A stretch of DNA of 64,000 bases from Pseudomonas uvaldensis (GTDB taxonomy: Bacteria; Pseudomonadota; Gammaproteobacteria; Pseudomonadales; Pseudomonadaceae), in NCBI RefSeq assembly GCF_021271205.1, contig NZ_JAIWKS010000008.1:1-64000 (forward strand), read 5' to 3'. Below are positions 16,893 through 25,659 of this stretch, one piece after another. The position numbers and the translations under genes are program-made. Position 1 is the first letter of the stretch. Every line of letters begins with the position of its first letter. The notes under the pieces were generated by a model. That model was not told the origin of the DNA and did not search any database. It saw only the letters and a list, made by a program, of their open reading frames with translations.

Positions 16893-18182
16893 CTACGGCA
16901 ACTCGCGACTCGCGTAGAACGCACTCAACACCTTCACCAGATGGGCAAGGTCGTGGCTGCCGCACAGTTCACGGATCGAGTGCATGGCGAAGGTTGGCAG
17001 GCCGATGTCCACGGTACGCACGCCCAGTTGGCTGGCGGTGATTGGTCCGATGGTCGAACCGCAGCCCATGTCGCTGCGCACCACGAAGCTTTGCACCGGC
17101 ACCTCTTCGGCCATGCACAGATGGCGGAAGAACCCGGCGGTTTCGCTGTTAGTGGCATAGCGTTGGTTGGAGTTGACCTTGATCACCGGGCCGGCGTTGA
17201 GCTTGGGCCCGTGGTTGGCGTCGTGTTTGTCGGCGTAGTTGGGGTGGACGCCGTGGGCATTATCGGCAGAAACCAGCAGTGATTTCTGGATGGCCCGTAC
17301 AAATTCCTCACCGTCGGGGAGCAGGCGGCGCAACGTCTGTTCCAACATCGGACCATCGGCACCACAGGCCGAACAGGAGCCGACTTCTTCGTGATCGTTG
17401 CACACTAATACGCAGGTTTCTTCGGTATCAGCTTTCAGCAAGGCTTGCAGGCCGGCATAGCACGACAGCAGGTTGTCCAGGCGCGCACCGGCAATGAAAT
17501 CGCCATGCAGGCCAACGATGGCAGCGCTTTGGGTGTCGTAGAAGCTCAGCTCGTAATCGAGCACCACATCGGCATTCAGGCCATGTTCGCGAGCCAGTTG
17601 GTCGGTGAGCACGGCACGGAAGTCGACGCGCTCATCGCCGGCGAACTGGGCGAGGATCGGCGGTAACTCGTTCTGTGGGTTGATGGCCCAGCCCTGGTTG
17701 GCCTCGCGATTGAGGTGGATGGCCAGGTTTGGAATCGTGGCGATCGGCGCCTTGAAATCGATCAGTTGGCTTTCGACCTTGCCATCACGGCGGAAGGTCA
17801 CGCGTCCGGCCAGGGAAAGGTCACGGTCGAACCACGGCGCCAGCAACGCGCCCCCGTAGACTTCCACACCCAACTGCCAAAACCCGTGGCGTTGCAACTC
17901 AGGCTGCGGCTTGACCCGCAGGCACGGGCTGTCAGTGTGGGCGCCCACCAGGCGGATGCCGTCGTGCAAAGGCGCATTGCGCCCCAGTTTGAAGGCGATG
18001 ATCGAGGAGTCGTTGCGCGTGACGTAATAGCGACCGTTGGCCTCGGTGGCCCAGGTTTCGCGTTCATCGAGACGTTGATAACCCGCCGCTTCAAGGCGCT
18101 TGGCGAGGCTGGCGGTGGCATGGAACGGGGTAGGGGAGGCCTTGAGAAAGTCGATCAGGCCCTGGTTCAACTCTGCGCGCAT
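16893..18182 (-). CDS. apeB: M18-family aminopeptidase
   Basis: A 429-residue cytosolic metallo-aminopeptidase. Metal ligands and catalytic residues are visible in order: [13 protein letters not shown] (His, Asp), GARLDNLLS (bridging Asp), CNDHEEVGS (catalytic Glu-Glu), [12 protein letters not shown], and [12 protein letters not shown] near the C-terminus (last His ligand). M18 enzymes remove acidic or neutral N-terminal residues. Length is normal for the family. From memory, PAO1 has apeB next to rluA and minEDC; here a glycosyltransferase-like gene lies between apeB and rluA. Confidence 0.95.
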   Translation of the reverse strand: MRAELNQGLIDFLKASPTPFHATASLAKRLEAAGYQRLDERETWATEANGRYYVTRNDSSIIAFKLGRNAPLHDGIRLVGAHTDSPCLRVKPQPELQRHGFWQLGVEVYGGALLAPWFDRDLSLAGRVTFRRDGKVESQLIDFKAPIATIPNLAIHLNREANQGWAINPQNELPPILAQFAGDERVDFRAVLTDQLAREHGLNADVVLDYELSFYDTQSAAIVGLHGDFIAGARLDNLLSCYAGLQALLKADTEETCVLVCNDHEEVGSCSACGADGPMLEQTLRRLLPDGEEFVRAIQKSLLVSADNAHGVHPNYADKHDANHGPKLNAGPVIKVNSNQRYATNSETAGFFRHLCMAEEVPVQSFVVRSDMGCGSTIGPITASQLGVRTVDIGLPTFAMHSIRELCGSHDLAHLVKVLSAFYASRELP

Positions 18183-18283
18183 AAATAGCTCCAGACAGCA
18201 ATGGTCGGGAGTTTACCCCATCGTCCGCCTGCGTTGCAGACCCATTCCCCGGTGCAGTTCAAGCCCGGGGGGGCGGATATGGA

Positions 18284-19387
18284 TCAGCGCGACGTGGCAA
18301 CTTGCTCGCGCAGGTAAGCCAGAATCAGGGGCTTGTCCTGGGGCTTCGACGGCTTGGGCAAATGCTTGGGCCAGTGTTCGAACTGACCGAACAGCTGTTC
18401 CTGATGCTTGAGGTCCAGGCGCAGGATCTCCCGTGAGGCCGAGTCCCACCAATGGTGCCTGCAAACGTCATAGTAGGGATTTTCAGGCGCCGCGCTGCCA
18501 TACAACAGATCTCGGCCTATCCGGCGCAGGCTTGCGCGTTGTTTGCGCAGTTTCCATTTGATCTTCAGGCGCCGCCAGGCAGACGGGAACGGTTTGCTGC
18601 GGGGTACTTCAGCACAACGTTCTACCAGGCGAGAACTGAAAGCTTCCCCATACTGTGCGAAGAAATGCGCTTGCATGGCATGGAAGAAGCGTTTTTCGGC
18701 GAAGTAATGCAGCACTTGGCTGTTGGTTTCGCCAATGGGCCTGTCTCGTAATGTGAAAGAAATCGCGATCTGTTCGATGGTATGGATATCGAAGCCATCT
18801 GCGGTCCACTCATCGATCCGTTCGACGGCCTCGGCAAGCAACGAAGCGTCGCTATCGGTCACGCCGCACAGTCCGCTGTTGTAGAGCTTGAAGCCGTTGT
18901 CCCGGCTCACGCCGTGGGCCTGCAGGCACTTGCCGAGCTTGAGGTAGTCCTTGCGTTCGCAAACGTAGTCCCAGTCATACTCGAAGCTGTCCATCAGGTA
19001 GTGCCCTGGCTGGATTTGCTTGAACAGAAGGTCGGGATCGTCGAGGAATAACGTATCGGTGTCGACGAACAAGGTTTTTTCGGCGAGTGTCAGCCCTGCC
19101 GCAATGGCGCAGGCCTTGCGTCGATGCACGTAACCATGATCGCCTTGCCATTGCTGCAGCAATTGAGGGCTTAGCGCAATGGTTTCGACTGGCCAGCCAA
19201 GATAGTCCTCGGGCCGATCCGTCAGAATTCTGATGGTCGGCAACGTCGAGGGTCGGGCGTGTTTCAGGGCTGTCAGGATGCTGAACTTGGCTTCGTGCCG
19301 GTACGCCTGTTTGTCGCCGTAGACCAGGTACAGCAATTGGTGAGGGACTTTTTCTACCGGTGTTCCTTGGAAATCAATGACCTGCAT
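18284..19387 (-). CDS. Putative glycosyltransferase-like protein (DxD)
   Basis: A 367-residue protein taken to start at ATG 19387 (MQVIDFQG). A nucleotide-sugar-transferase-like layout is visible: HEAKFSILTALKHAR, VHRRKACAIAAGL, then LFVDTDTLFLDDP with a VDTDT DxD motif near residue 125, and NSGLCGV further on, as in GT-A enzymes where such residues bind UDP-sugar and metal. The C-terminal ~110 residues are rich in Arg, Lys and Trp. No signal peptide. Acceptor and sugar unknown. It sits among housekeeping genes (apeB, rluA) and may be an accessory insertion. Confidence 0.65.
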   Translation of the reverse strand: MQVIDFQGTPVEKVPHQLLYLVYGDKQAYRHEAKFSILTALKHARPSTLPTIRILTDRPEDYLGWPVETIALSPQLLQQWQGDHGYVHRRKACAIAAGLTLAEKTLFVDTDTLFLDDPDLLFKQIQPGHYLMDSFEYDWDYVCERKDYLKLGKCLQAHGVSRDNGFKLYNSGLCGVTDSDASLLAEAVERIDEWTADGFDIHTIEQIAISFTLRDRPIGETNSQVLHYFAEKRFFHAMQAHFFAQYGEAFSSRLVERCAEVPRSKPFPSAWRRLKIKWKLRKQRASLRRIGRDLLYGSAAPENPYYDVCRHHWWDSASREILRLDLKHQEQLFGQFEHWPKHLPKPSKPQDKPLILAYLREQVATSR

Positions 19388-19434
19388 GCAGAACTTTTCT
19401 CGGGTAAAGACGTTTTGGCTGGCGCGTTGGATAC

Positions 19435-20070
19435 TTAGAAGGGCGCCGGGCACTCGAAGCGCAGGCGCTCGCCACTTTGCGGGTGGGTGAAGCTGAGCAT
19501 GCTGGCATGCAGGCACAGGCGGGGCCAGGCGGCCAGGGCTTGCGGGTGGGCGTACAGTCCGTCACCCAGCAGCGGATGGCCGATGGACAACATATGCACA
19601 CGCAACTGGTGGGAGCGGCCGGTGATCGGGGTCAGTTCGACCCGGCACCAGTCGCCGCAACGCTCCAGCACCCGCCAGAACGTCAGGGCATGCTTGCCGT
19701 GCTCATGGTCCACCACGTGGCGGGGTTTGGTCGGTGGGTCGTAGCGCAAGGGCAGGTCAATGCTGCCGCTGTCCAGTGCCGGCTGGCCCCAGCACAACGC
19801 GGTGTAGGCTTTTTCGGTTTCGCGGTCATGAAATTGCCGGGACAGTTCGCGATGGGTGTCCGGGTCGCGGGCCAGCAGAATGATGCCGGACGTTTCCCAG
19901 TCCAGGCGATGGACGATTCGCGCCTCCGGGTAGCCGTTTTCCTGCAAGCGGGTAATCAGGCAGTCCTTGTTGTCATCGGCCCGACCGGGTACGGACAGCA
20001 ACAGGGTCGGCTTGTCGACCACCAGGACGGCGGCGTCCTGATGAATGATGCGGATGTTGGACAGGGGCAT
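19435..20070 (-). CDS. rluA: 23S rRNA/tRNA pseudouridine synthase RluA
   Basis: A 211-residue pseudouridine synthase without an S4 domain, which separates it from RluC/RluD. The catalytic motif is HRLDWETSG (Asp near residue 60), followed by LLARD and, later, GRSHQLRVHM and HPLLGDGLY. RluA modifies U746 of 23S rRNA and U32 of certain tRNAs. The ATG at 20070 (MPLSNIRI) is favoured over an upstream in-frame start. It follows minE in the same direction after a hairpin. Confidence 0.93.
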   Translation of the reverse strand: MPLSNIRIIHQDAAVLVVDKPTLLLSVPGRADDNKDCLITRLQENGYPEARIVHRLDWETSGIILLARDPDTHRELSRQFHDRETEKAYTALCWGQPALDSGSIDLPLRYDPPTKPRHVVDHEHGKHALTFWRVLERCGDWCRVELTPITGRSHQLRVHMLSIGHPLLGDGLYAHPQALAAWPRLCLHASMLSFTHPQSGERLRFECPAPF

Positions 20071-20096
20071 TAAAAACAGTCTCGGTACAAACGCCA

Positions 20097-20159
20097 ACGG
20101 CGGCTCGGATTCTGCTCTCTACCTTGTACAGGGATGGAGGGCAGGACCCGAGCCGCCGT
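20097..20159 (-). terminator. Hairpin between minE and rluA
   Basis: ACGGCGGCTCGG (20097-20108) and its exact inverse (20148-20159) form 12-bp arms around 39 bases, downstream of minE. It probably ends or attenuates the min transcript before rluA; on the minus strand the arm is followed within ~15 bases by TTTTTAATG, a weak T-run. Confidence 0.6.
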
Positions 20160-20176
20160 GGCTCCCGCAGGATCGA

Positions 20177-20431
20177 TCAGCGATCCGGCAGGGTGATGTT
20201 GAGTTCCAGAATCGAGCAGCTGCCCTGGCTTTCCAGCGCGACATGCACGTCATCGTTACCGATGTTGACGTACTTGCGGATCACTTCGACCAGTTCCTTC
20301 TGCAAGGAAGGCAGGTAGTCCGGGGTGCTGCGTTGGCCGCGTTCGTGCGCCACGATGATCTGTAGACGCTCTTTCGCGACCGAGGCGGTACTGGGCTTTT
20401 TGTTGGCACGAAAGAAGTCAAAAAGGTTCAT
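20177..20431 (-). CDS. minE: Cell division topological specificity factor MinE
   Basis: An 84-residue protein starting MNLFDFFRA, with the MinD-stimulating helix ([17 protein letters not shown], residues ~16-33) and the C-terminal dimer domain ending in ITLPDR. MinE drives pole-to-pole oscillation of MinCD so the Z ring forms at midcell. Its ATG shares one base with the minD stop (TAATG), so translation is coupled. Confidence 0.97.
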   Translation of the reverse strand: MNLFDFFRANKKPSTASVAKERLQIIVAHERGQRSTPDYLPSLQKELVEVIRKYVNIGNDDVHVALESQGSCSILELNITLPDR

Positions 20432-21243
20432 TACCTACCTCCAAACAGGCGCTCGAAGAATCCCTTCTTCTCGACGTTGAGGAACCGGTGTTCCAGGTCT
20501 TTGCCCAGCAGACGATCCACGGTATCGCTGTAGGCTTGGCCGGCGTCGCTCTGGTCGTCGAGAATCACCGGGACGCCCTGGTTGGAGGCCTTGAGCACCG
20601 CCTGGGATTCCGGGATCACGCCCAGCAGCCGGACGGCGAGGATTTCCTTGACGTCTTCGACGCCGAGCATTTCGCCCTTCTCGACACGCTCCGGGTGGTA
20701 GCGGGTGATCAGCAGGTGTTCCTTGATCGGCTCTTCGCCTTTCTCGGCGCGGCGGGATTTGCTCGCCAGCAGGCCCAGCATGCGGTCGGAGTCACGTACC
20801 GAGGACACTTCCGGGTTGGTCACGACGATCGCTTCGTCAGCGAAGTACATGGCCAGGTGGGCACCTTTCTCGATACCGGCCGGGGAGTCGCAGACCACGA
20901 ACTCGAACTGCTCTTTGAGCTCCATCAGGACTTTTTCCACGCCTTCCTGGGTCAGCGCGTCCTTGTCACGGGTCTGGCTGGCGGCCAGCACGTAGAGGTT
21001 TTCAAGGCGCTTGTCCTTGATCAGGGCCTGTTGCAGGTTCGCTTCACCGTTGACCACGTTGACGAAGTCATAGACCACGCGGCGCTCGCAACCCATGATC
21101 AGGTCCAGGTTACGCAGGCCGACGTCGAAGTCGACGATGACAGTTTTGTGGCCGCGCAGAGCGAGGCCGGTACCGATAGCGGCGCTGGTGGTGGTCTTAC
21201 CCACACCACCCTTGCCGGATGTAACCACGAGAATCTTGGCCAA
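20431..21243 (-). CDS. minD: Septum site-determining ATPase MinD
   Basis: A 270-residue deviant-Walker ATPase: [16 protein letters not shown] at residues 9-24, CDSPAGIE and the C-terminal amphipathic membrane helix ([12 protein letters not shown]). It binds membrane as an ATP dimer, recruits MinC and is released by MinE. The start codon is TTG, preceded by AGGGGTG; no better start is available before the conserved MAKILVV. It lies 201 bases after minC, with hairpins in the gap. Confidence 0.97.
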   Translation of the reverse strand: MAKILVVTSGKGGVGKTTTSAAIGTGLALRGHKTVIVDFDVGLRNLDLIMGCERRVVYDFVNVVNGEANLQQALIKDKRLENLYVLAASQTRDKDALTQEGVEKVLMELKEQFEFVVCDSPAGIEKGAHLAMYFADEAIVVTNPEVSSVRDSDRMLGLLASKSRRAEKGEEPIKEHLLITRYHPERVEKGEMLGVEDVKEILAVRLLGVIPESQAVLKASNQGVPVILDDQSDAGQAYSDTVDRLLGKDLEHRFLNVEKKGFFERLFGGR

Positions 21244-21289
21244 GGTGTTTCACCCCTAAGGAAAAAGGACGTTGTCGGTCCCTGAAAAA

Positions 21290-21421
21290 CATCTCTAGAG
21301 AACGGCGGCAATTGGACAGGCTTGGCTGGAACAGGGCGCTGAGCGGGGTTTACCTCCGGTAAACACTGCCTGGTCCTGTTTCCTACGTCGTTTCAGCCGT
21401 TTTCGCTACGTTTTAGAGATG
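21290..21421 (-). other. Hairpin-forming minC-minD spacer
   Basis: CATCTCTA (21290-21297) is matched in inverse by TAGAGATG (21414-21421), and inside it GTTTACC-TCC-GGTAAAC (21348-21364) makes a perfect small stem. The spacer separates minC from the TTG-started minD. It could adjust the relative output of MinC and MinD or mark a second promoter. Confidence 0.45.
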
Positions 21422-21444
21422 CTTGGAAAATGCGGCAGTATCCG

Positions 21445-22182
21445 TTAAAGCCGAATGATGTTCAACACGTCGCCCGACAGGCTGACCTGGACACCGGCCC
21501 CCCACAGTGGGTCGCGGCGTAAATCTTCGGAAACCTTGTACTGCCCGGCGATGGAGAGCAGTTCAGCGCTCAACTGCTGGCAGAAAATCCTGGCTTTCGT
21601 GTCGCCCTTGACGCCGGCCAGCGCTCGACCGCGCATCGGGCCGTATACATGGATGTTGCCATCGGCCAGAAGTTCCGCCCCCGGGCTCACCGAGGACACC
21701 ACGACCAGATCGCCACCCTGGGCATAGATCTGCTGTCCGCCGCGCACCGGCGAGGTGATGACGCGGGTCGGCTTGACGGTAGGCTCCGGCGGTTTCTCCG
21801 GTTTTTTCACCGCTTCGGCAGGCGCCGGTTCCAACAGCCGCTCCCGGGCGCCCGACGGCGGCAGTACGGGGATGTCGATGGCGATGGCGGCGGCGATGTC
21901 CTCGATGCGACTGGCACGAATCGCCAGGGTGCGCAGGCCATGCTGGCGGCAGACGCGCATCAGGCCGGGCAGGTCCACCGCGCCTTCGTTGGGCGGCAGC
22001 TTGTCCAGAGCCAGTACCAGGGGGGCATTGCTGAAAAAGTTCGGGGCTTGCGCGACTTTTGCCGTGAGCTGTCGGTCGAGGCCCTCCAGGTCGTTGCGGG
22101 CCAGCTCCAGCACCGTAATGGCGAGCATGCTGCCCTTCAGCTGGAACACGGGATCTTGGTCTAGCGGTTCGGTTTGGCTCAT
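21445..22182 (-). CDS. minC: Septum site-determining inhibitor MinC
   Basis: A 245-residue FtsZ inhibitor. The N-terminal domain (QLKGSML...LVLALDKLP) contacts FtsZ; a Pro/Lys-rich linker (~120-145) leads to the C-terminal beta-helix with the [18 protein letters not shown] signature (~195-212) that binds MinD. The start at ATG 22182 (MSQTEPL) is chosen over an upstream in-frame start. First gene of the minCDE set, divergent from the acyltransferase gene. Confidence 0.95.
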   Translation of the reverse strand: MSQTEPLDQDPVFQLKGSMLAITVLELARNDLEGLDRQLTAKVAQAPNFFSNAPLVLALDKLPPNEGAVDLPGLMRVCRQHGLRTLAIRASRIEDIAAAIAIDIPVLPPSGARERLLEPAPAEAVKKPEKPPEPTVKPTRVITSPVRGGQQIYAQGGDLVVVSSVSPGAELLADGNIHVYGPMRGRALAGVKGDTKARIFCQQLSAELLSIAGQYKVSEDLRRDPLWGAGVQVSLSGDVLNIIRL

Positions 22183-22300
22183 GGTCGGCGTACAACGGCT
22201 TGTCACTAAAAGTGCCGAGACTTATAACGAGATCGTCCGCCAGCCGCAAGCCGGGTCGAACGATGTAGAATGCGCGGCCCATGTCTTTATGGAAGCTGTA

Positions 22301-23233
22301 ATGGATCGCCCGCGTTTTCAAACCGCTTTTTTTCATCCGCGTTTCTGGCTGCTCTGGTGCGGTCTGGGGCTGTTGTGGCTGATCGTGCAGTTGCCTTATC
22401 CGTGGCTGCTGCGGGTCGGTCGGCTACTGGGTGGATTGATGTACCGGGTGGCAGGCGACCGGCGGCGCATTGCCCGGCGCAACCTGGAGTTGTGCTTCCC
22501 GGAGAAGTCCGAGGCTGAACGCAAGCGTCTGCTCCAGGAGAACTTTGCCTCTACCGGTATCGCTTTTTTCGAGATGGCCATGAGCTGGTGGTGGTCGCGT
22601 TCGCGTCTGGCGAAGCTGGCTCACATCGAAGGCCTGGAGTATCTCAAGCAGGCCCAGCGCGACGGTCAGGGCGTGATCCTGATGGCCTTGCACTTCACAA
22701 CACTGGAAATCGGCGCCGCATTGCTTGGCCAGCAGCACACCATCGACGGCATGTACCGCGAGCACAAGAACCCATTGTTCGATTACATTCAGCGACGGGG
22801 CCGTGAGCGACACAACCTCGACTCGCTGGCGGTCGAGCGTGACGATGTCCGCGGCATGCTCAAGTTGCTGCGCGCCGGTCGAGCGATCTGGTACGCGCCT
22901 GACCAGGATTACGGCGCCAAGCAGAGCGTCTTCGTCCCGCTGTTCGGCATCCAGGCGGCGACGGTCACGGCTACCAGCAAATTCGCCCGGCTGGGCAAGG
23001 CGCAAGTGGTGCCGTTCATCCAGGAGCGCCTGGCCGATGGCAGCGGCTATCGTCTGGTGATCCAGGCACCGTTGGATGATTTTCCCGGGGAGACCGAGGA
23101 AGTCGATTGCATCCGCATCAACCAATGGGTGGAGCAGTCGGTGCGTGGCTGTCCCGCGCAATACCTCTGGGCCCACCGGCGTTTCAAGAGTCGTCCGCCG
23201 GGTGAACCAAAGCTGTACGACAAGCGCGGTTGA
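22301..23233 (+). CDS. htrB: Lipid A biosynthesis lauroyl-type acyltransferase
   Basis: A 310-residue inner-membrane acyltransferase (LpxL/HtrB family). One N-terminal membrane anchor (FWLLWCGLGLLWLIVQLPYPWLL) is followed by the HX4E catalytic motif LHFTTLE near residue 130, and by YAPDQDYG and the C-terminal YLWAHRRFK. It adds a secondary acyl chain to Kdo-lipid A. The ATG at 22301 has GGAA six bases upstream. From memory, PAO1 also has a lauroyl acyltransferase gene divergent from minC. Confidence 0.92.
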   Translation: MDRPRFQTAFFHPRFWLLWCGLGLLWLIVQLPYPWLLRVGRLLGGLMYRVAGDRRRIARRNLELCFPEKSEAERKRLLQENFASTGIAFFEMAMSWWWSRSRLAKLAHIEGLEYLKQAQRDGQGVILMALHFTTLEIGAALLGQQHTIDGMYREHKNPLFDYIQRRGRERHNLDSLAVERDDVRGMLKLLRAGRAIWYAPDQDYGAKQSVFVPLFGIQAATVTATSKFARLGKAQVVPFIQERLADGSGYRLVIQAPLDDFPGETEEVDCIRINQWVEQSVRGCPAQYLWAHRRFKSRPPGEPKLYDKRG

Positions 23234-23268
23234 ACTGTAGTCCATATCCATGAGCACGGAGCGTTGCG

Positions 23269-24429
23269 ATGACCCCAGCTGAACCGGTGACAGGATTGAT
23301 TCTTTCCGGCGGCGGGGCTCGGGCGGCGTATCAGGTAGGTGTCTTGGCGGCGATTGCCGAATTGTTGCCGGACGGCGCGCAAAATCCGTTCCCGGTGATT
23401 GTCGGCACCTCGGCCGGGGCGATCAACGCCGTCAGCCTGGCGAGCGGGGCGATGGATTTCAAGATGGCGATCGAACGCCTGACTGCGTTCTGGCAGGCGG
23501 TGCGCAGCCATCAGGTTATGCGCAGTGACTGGCGTGGCGTGCTCGTCCAGGCAACGCGCTTCATCACCCACAGCTTGCTGGGCCTGGGCGCCAAGCTGCC
23601 AGTGGCGCTGATCGACAGCTCACCGCTGCGTGAATTGCTCCAGGCCCAATTCCACGCGTCGGGTATCGAGCAAGCCATCGCCGAGCAGCAATTGCGCGCC
23701 GTGGCGGTGACGGCGTTCGGTTACGAGTCCGGTCATGCCATGACCTTCTATCAGGGGCGTGGCACCATCGAGGCCTGGCTGCGACACCGACGGGTGGGCG
23801 TACCGGCCTTGTTGTCGGTCGAGCACCTGCTGGCCAGTTCGGCGATCCCCTTGCTGTTTGCGCCGGTCAAGATTGACCAGGAATATTTCGGCGACGGCGC
23901 GGTACGCCAATCGGCGCCCATCAGTCCGGCGTTGCATCTGGGGGCGAATCGGGTGCTGGTCATCGGTGTCAGCGGCAATCCTCGTGGTCCAGGCGCGCAA
24001 GCGCCGGCGGAGCGCAGCTACACCGGCCAGCAACCGACGCTGGCGCAGATCGGCGGGCATATGCTCAACAGTACGTTCATTGATAGTCTGGAAAGCGATA
24101 TCGAGTTGCTCCAGCGTCTGAACGGGTTCAGTCATCTGCTGCCTGATAACGTGTCGCCCCATGCTCTGGGTGCCGCACCGGTAGACGTGCTGGTGATCTC
24201 GCCCAGCCAGCCGATCGACGAAATCGCCGCTCGCCATCGCCAGGAGCTGCCCCGCGCATTGCGGGTCTTCCTGCGGGGGCCGGGCGCGACCAAGACCAGC
24301 GGCGCGGGGGTGCTGAGTTATCTGTTGTTCGAGGCGGGGTATTGCAGCGAGTTGATCGAGTTGGGCCGGCAGGATGCGCTGGCCCAGCGGGAGGAACTGG
24401 CTCGATTTTTGGGGTTGGCTCAGGCGTGA
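23269..24429 (+). CDS. Patatin-like phospholipase (RssA family)
   Basis: A 386-residue patatin-fold lipase. The oxyanion loop GLILSGGGARAAYQVG (~9-24), the serine motif GTSAGA (~45) and the catalytic Asp in FGDGAVRQ (~210) are all present, so an active Ser-Asp dyad is expected. It has no signal peptide. The ATG at 23269 has GGAG seven bases upstream, and the gene lies 35 bases after the acyltransferase on the same strand, probably in one transcript concerned with membrane lipids. Substrate not predictable. Confidence 0.9.
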   Translation: MTPAEPVTGLILSGGGARAAYQVGVLAAIAELLPDGAQNPFPVIVGTSAGAINAVSLASGAMDFKMAIERLTAFWQAVRSHQVMRSDWRGVLVQATRFITHSLLGLGAKLPVALIDSSPLRELLQAQFHASGIEQAIAEQQLRAVAVTAFGYESGHAMTFYQGRGTIEAWLRHRRVGVPALLSVEHLLASSAIPLLFAPVKIDQEYFGDGAVRQSAPISPALHLGANRVLVIGVSGNPRGPGAQAPAERSYTGQQPTLAQIGGHMLNSTFIDSLESDIELLQRLNGFSHLLPDNVSPHALGAAPVDVLVISPSQPIDEIAARHRQELPRALRVFLRGPGATKTSGAGVLSYLLFEAGYCSELIELGRQDALAQREELARFLGLAQA

Positions 24430-24485
24430 TGCAGCAACGCCAGCCAACATAAATCCACAAAGGGATTTACCGGACTGGGTAGGGA

Positions 24486-25271
24486 TCAGAAATGGTACTT
24501 CAGCAAAAAGCTGGTAGTGCTCTGATTGGTCTTGAAGCCGTCGCTGTCTTCAATCGCGTATTTGTTTTTCCAGTAGTCGTATTCAACGCCCACATAGAGT
24601 TGCTTGGCCCCCAGTTTCAGCGCCTTGCCCAGGTCATATTTGATCTGCGGAACGATGTGCAGGTTGGCGTGGTAGGTACCTCTGGCATTGGTGTCGTTGT
24701 CGACGACCCAGTCGATGAAACCATCGATCAGGATGTCGGAGGAACCCACCGGCAGGGTATAGGCCCAGACGGGTGTGATCTGCCAGACGTCGTCGCCGGG
24801 GCGGGAGCCTTCGGTCTGGCGGTTGTAGAAGTTCAACTGGAAGTAGTCGAAGCCGGGGATCGACAGGTCGAAGCCGGGGCCGATCAGGTAAGACTCGTTG
24901 TCGCCTTCGCCAAACTCATAGGTCATGGCCAGCAGCACATCCTTGATCGGACCCACCTCCAGCTTTTGATCGAAGATCTTGCCGAACGACAGGCGCGGGC
25001 TGAATTCGCCGTAATAGGTGTTCGGCCCGGAGTTGCTGTCCTTTTTGCCGTTGTAAAAGATCCGGTCGAGGAAGAAGAAGTTGTCGCCGTACTTCCAGGC
25101 GTCGGCGTGTTCGAAGGTCACGGTCTGCTGGATGCGTGGGTTGATCTGGAAATCCTTGCCGTACAGGTAGGTCAGGCTGTTGTTCTGCCACTGCAACAGA
25201 TCGTCGGCCATGGCCTGGCCGCCGGCCAGCAAGGAACCTGCAAGTATCAGGCTGGTGCACGTACGTTTCAT
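24486..25271 (-). CDS. Tsx-like outer-membrane nucleoside channel
   Basis: A 261-residue outer-membrane protein with a signal peptide (MKRTCTSLILAGSLLAGGQAMA) and terminal Phe (LLKYHF), as expected for a barrel. Alternating aromatic strands, WQNNSLTYLYGKDF at the mature N-terminus and VGVEYDYWKNKY near the end fit the Tsx/OmpK nucleoside channel family. The ATG at 25271 has GGGAG eight bases upstream. It lies directly downstream of the urate operon, so it may admit purine nucleosides or ureides (inference from position). Confidence 0.85.
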   Translation of the reverse strand: MKRTCTSLILAGSLLAGGQAMADDLLQWQNNSLTYLYGKDFQINPRIQQTVTFEHADAWKYGDNFFFLDRIFYNGKKDSNSGPNTYYGEFSPRLSFGKIFDQKLEVGPIKDVLLAMTYEFGEGDNESYLIGPGFDLSIPGFDYFQLNFYNRQTEGSRPGDDVWQITPVWAYTLPVGSSDILIDGFIDWVVDNDTNARGTYHANLHIVPQIKYDLGKALKLGAKQLYVGVEYDYWKNKYAIEDSDGFKTNQSTTSFLLKYHF

Positions 25272-25659
25272 TCGGTTTGCTCCCAAGGTCGGTGGTTTTT
25301 TAATTCAGCGCTCTGGTGTGGCGCCTTTTTGCCACGGATAAAACATCCGTTCGGTCAGCTTTCTGCTCGTGGCAGCGGCTGGCAGGATTGAGCCGAAGCC
25401 AGTCATGGCTGTCGGCAAGATCAGGCGTTGGACGTTATTGGAATTGGCCGGAGTCGAGCGGCCGCGCAGGATACGGGCTTGCACGGAAGGGCTCAAGTGC
25501 CTCCGCGTGGCATGTCTGCGGCGAATCTGAAGCGTGAGGGCGGGGCTGGGTCATCGGTGCATTCCTCTTGTTGTTATTGTCGAGGCGCAGGCAGTCGCTG
25601 ACGGGCGACCGGCGGTGTGCCGGTGGCCTGTCAGCGGTATAACGGGTGATTGCCAGTGC
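25272..25659. other. Gene-free spacer between puuD and the porin gene
   Basis: No supported gene. It holds a hairpin with CGCTGAC arms at 25596-25602 and 25630-25636 and an inner CCGGC/GCCGG pair, placed just after the puuD stop on the minus strand and probably its terminator, although no T-run follows. The promoter for the porin should lie in the left half. Confidence 0.5.

Noticed and set aside
21755-22300. Upstream extension of the lipid A acyltransferase frame
   Set aside because: It runs antisense through minC; homology to the family begins at 22301.
25316-25537. Possible 73-codon gene in the puuD-porin spacer
   Set aside because: No ribosome site or family features, and an overlapping frame on the other strand is equally open.
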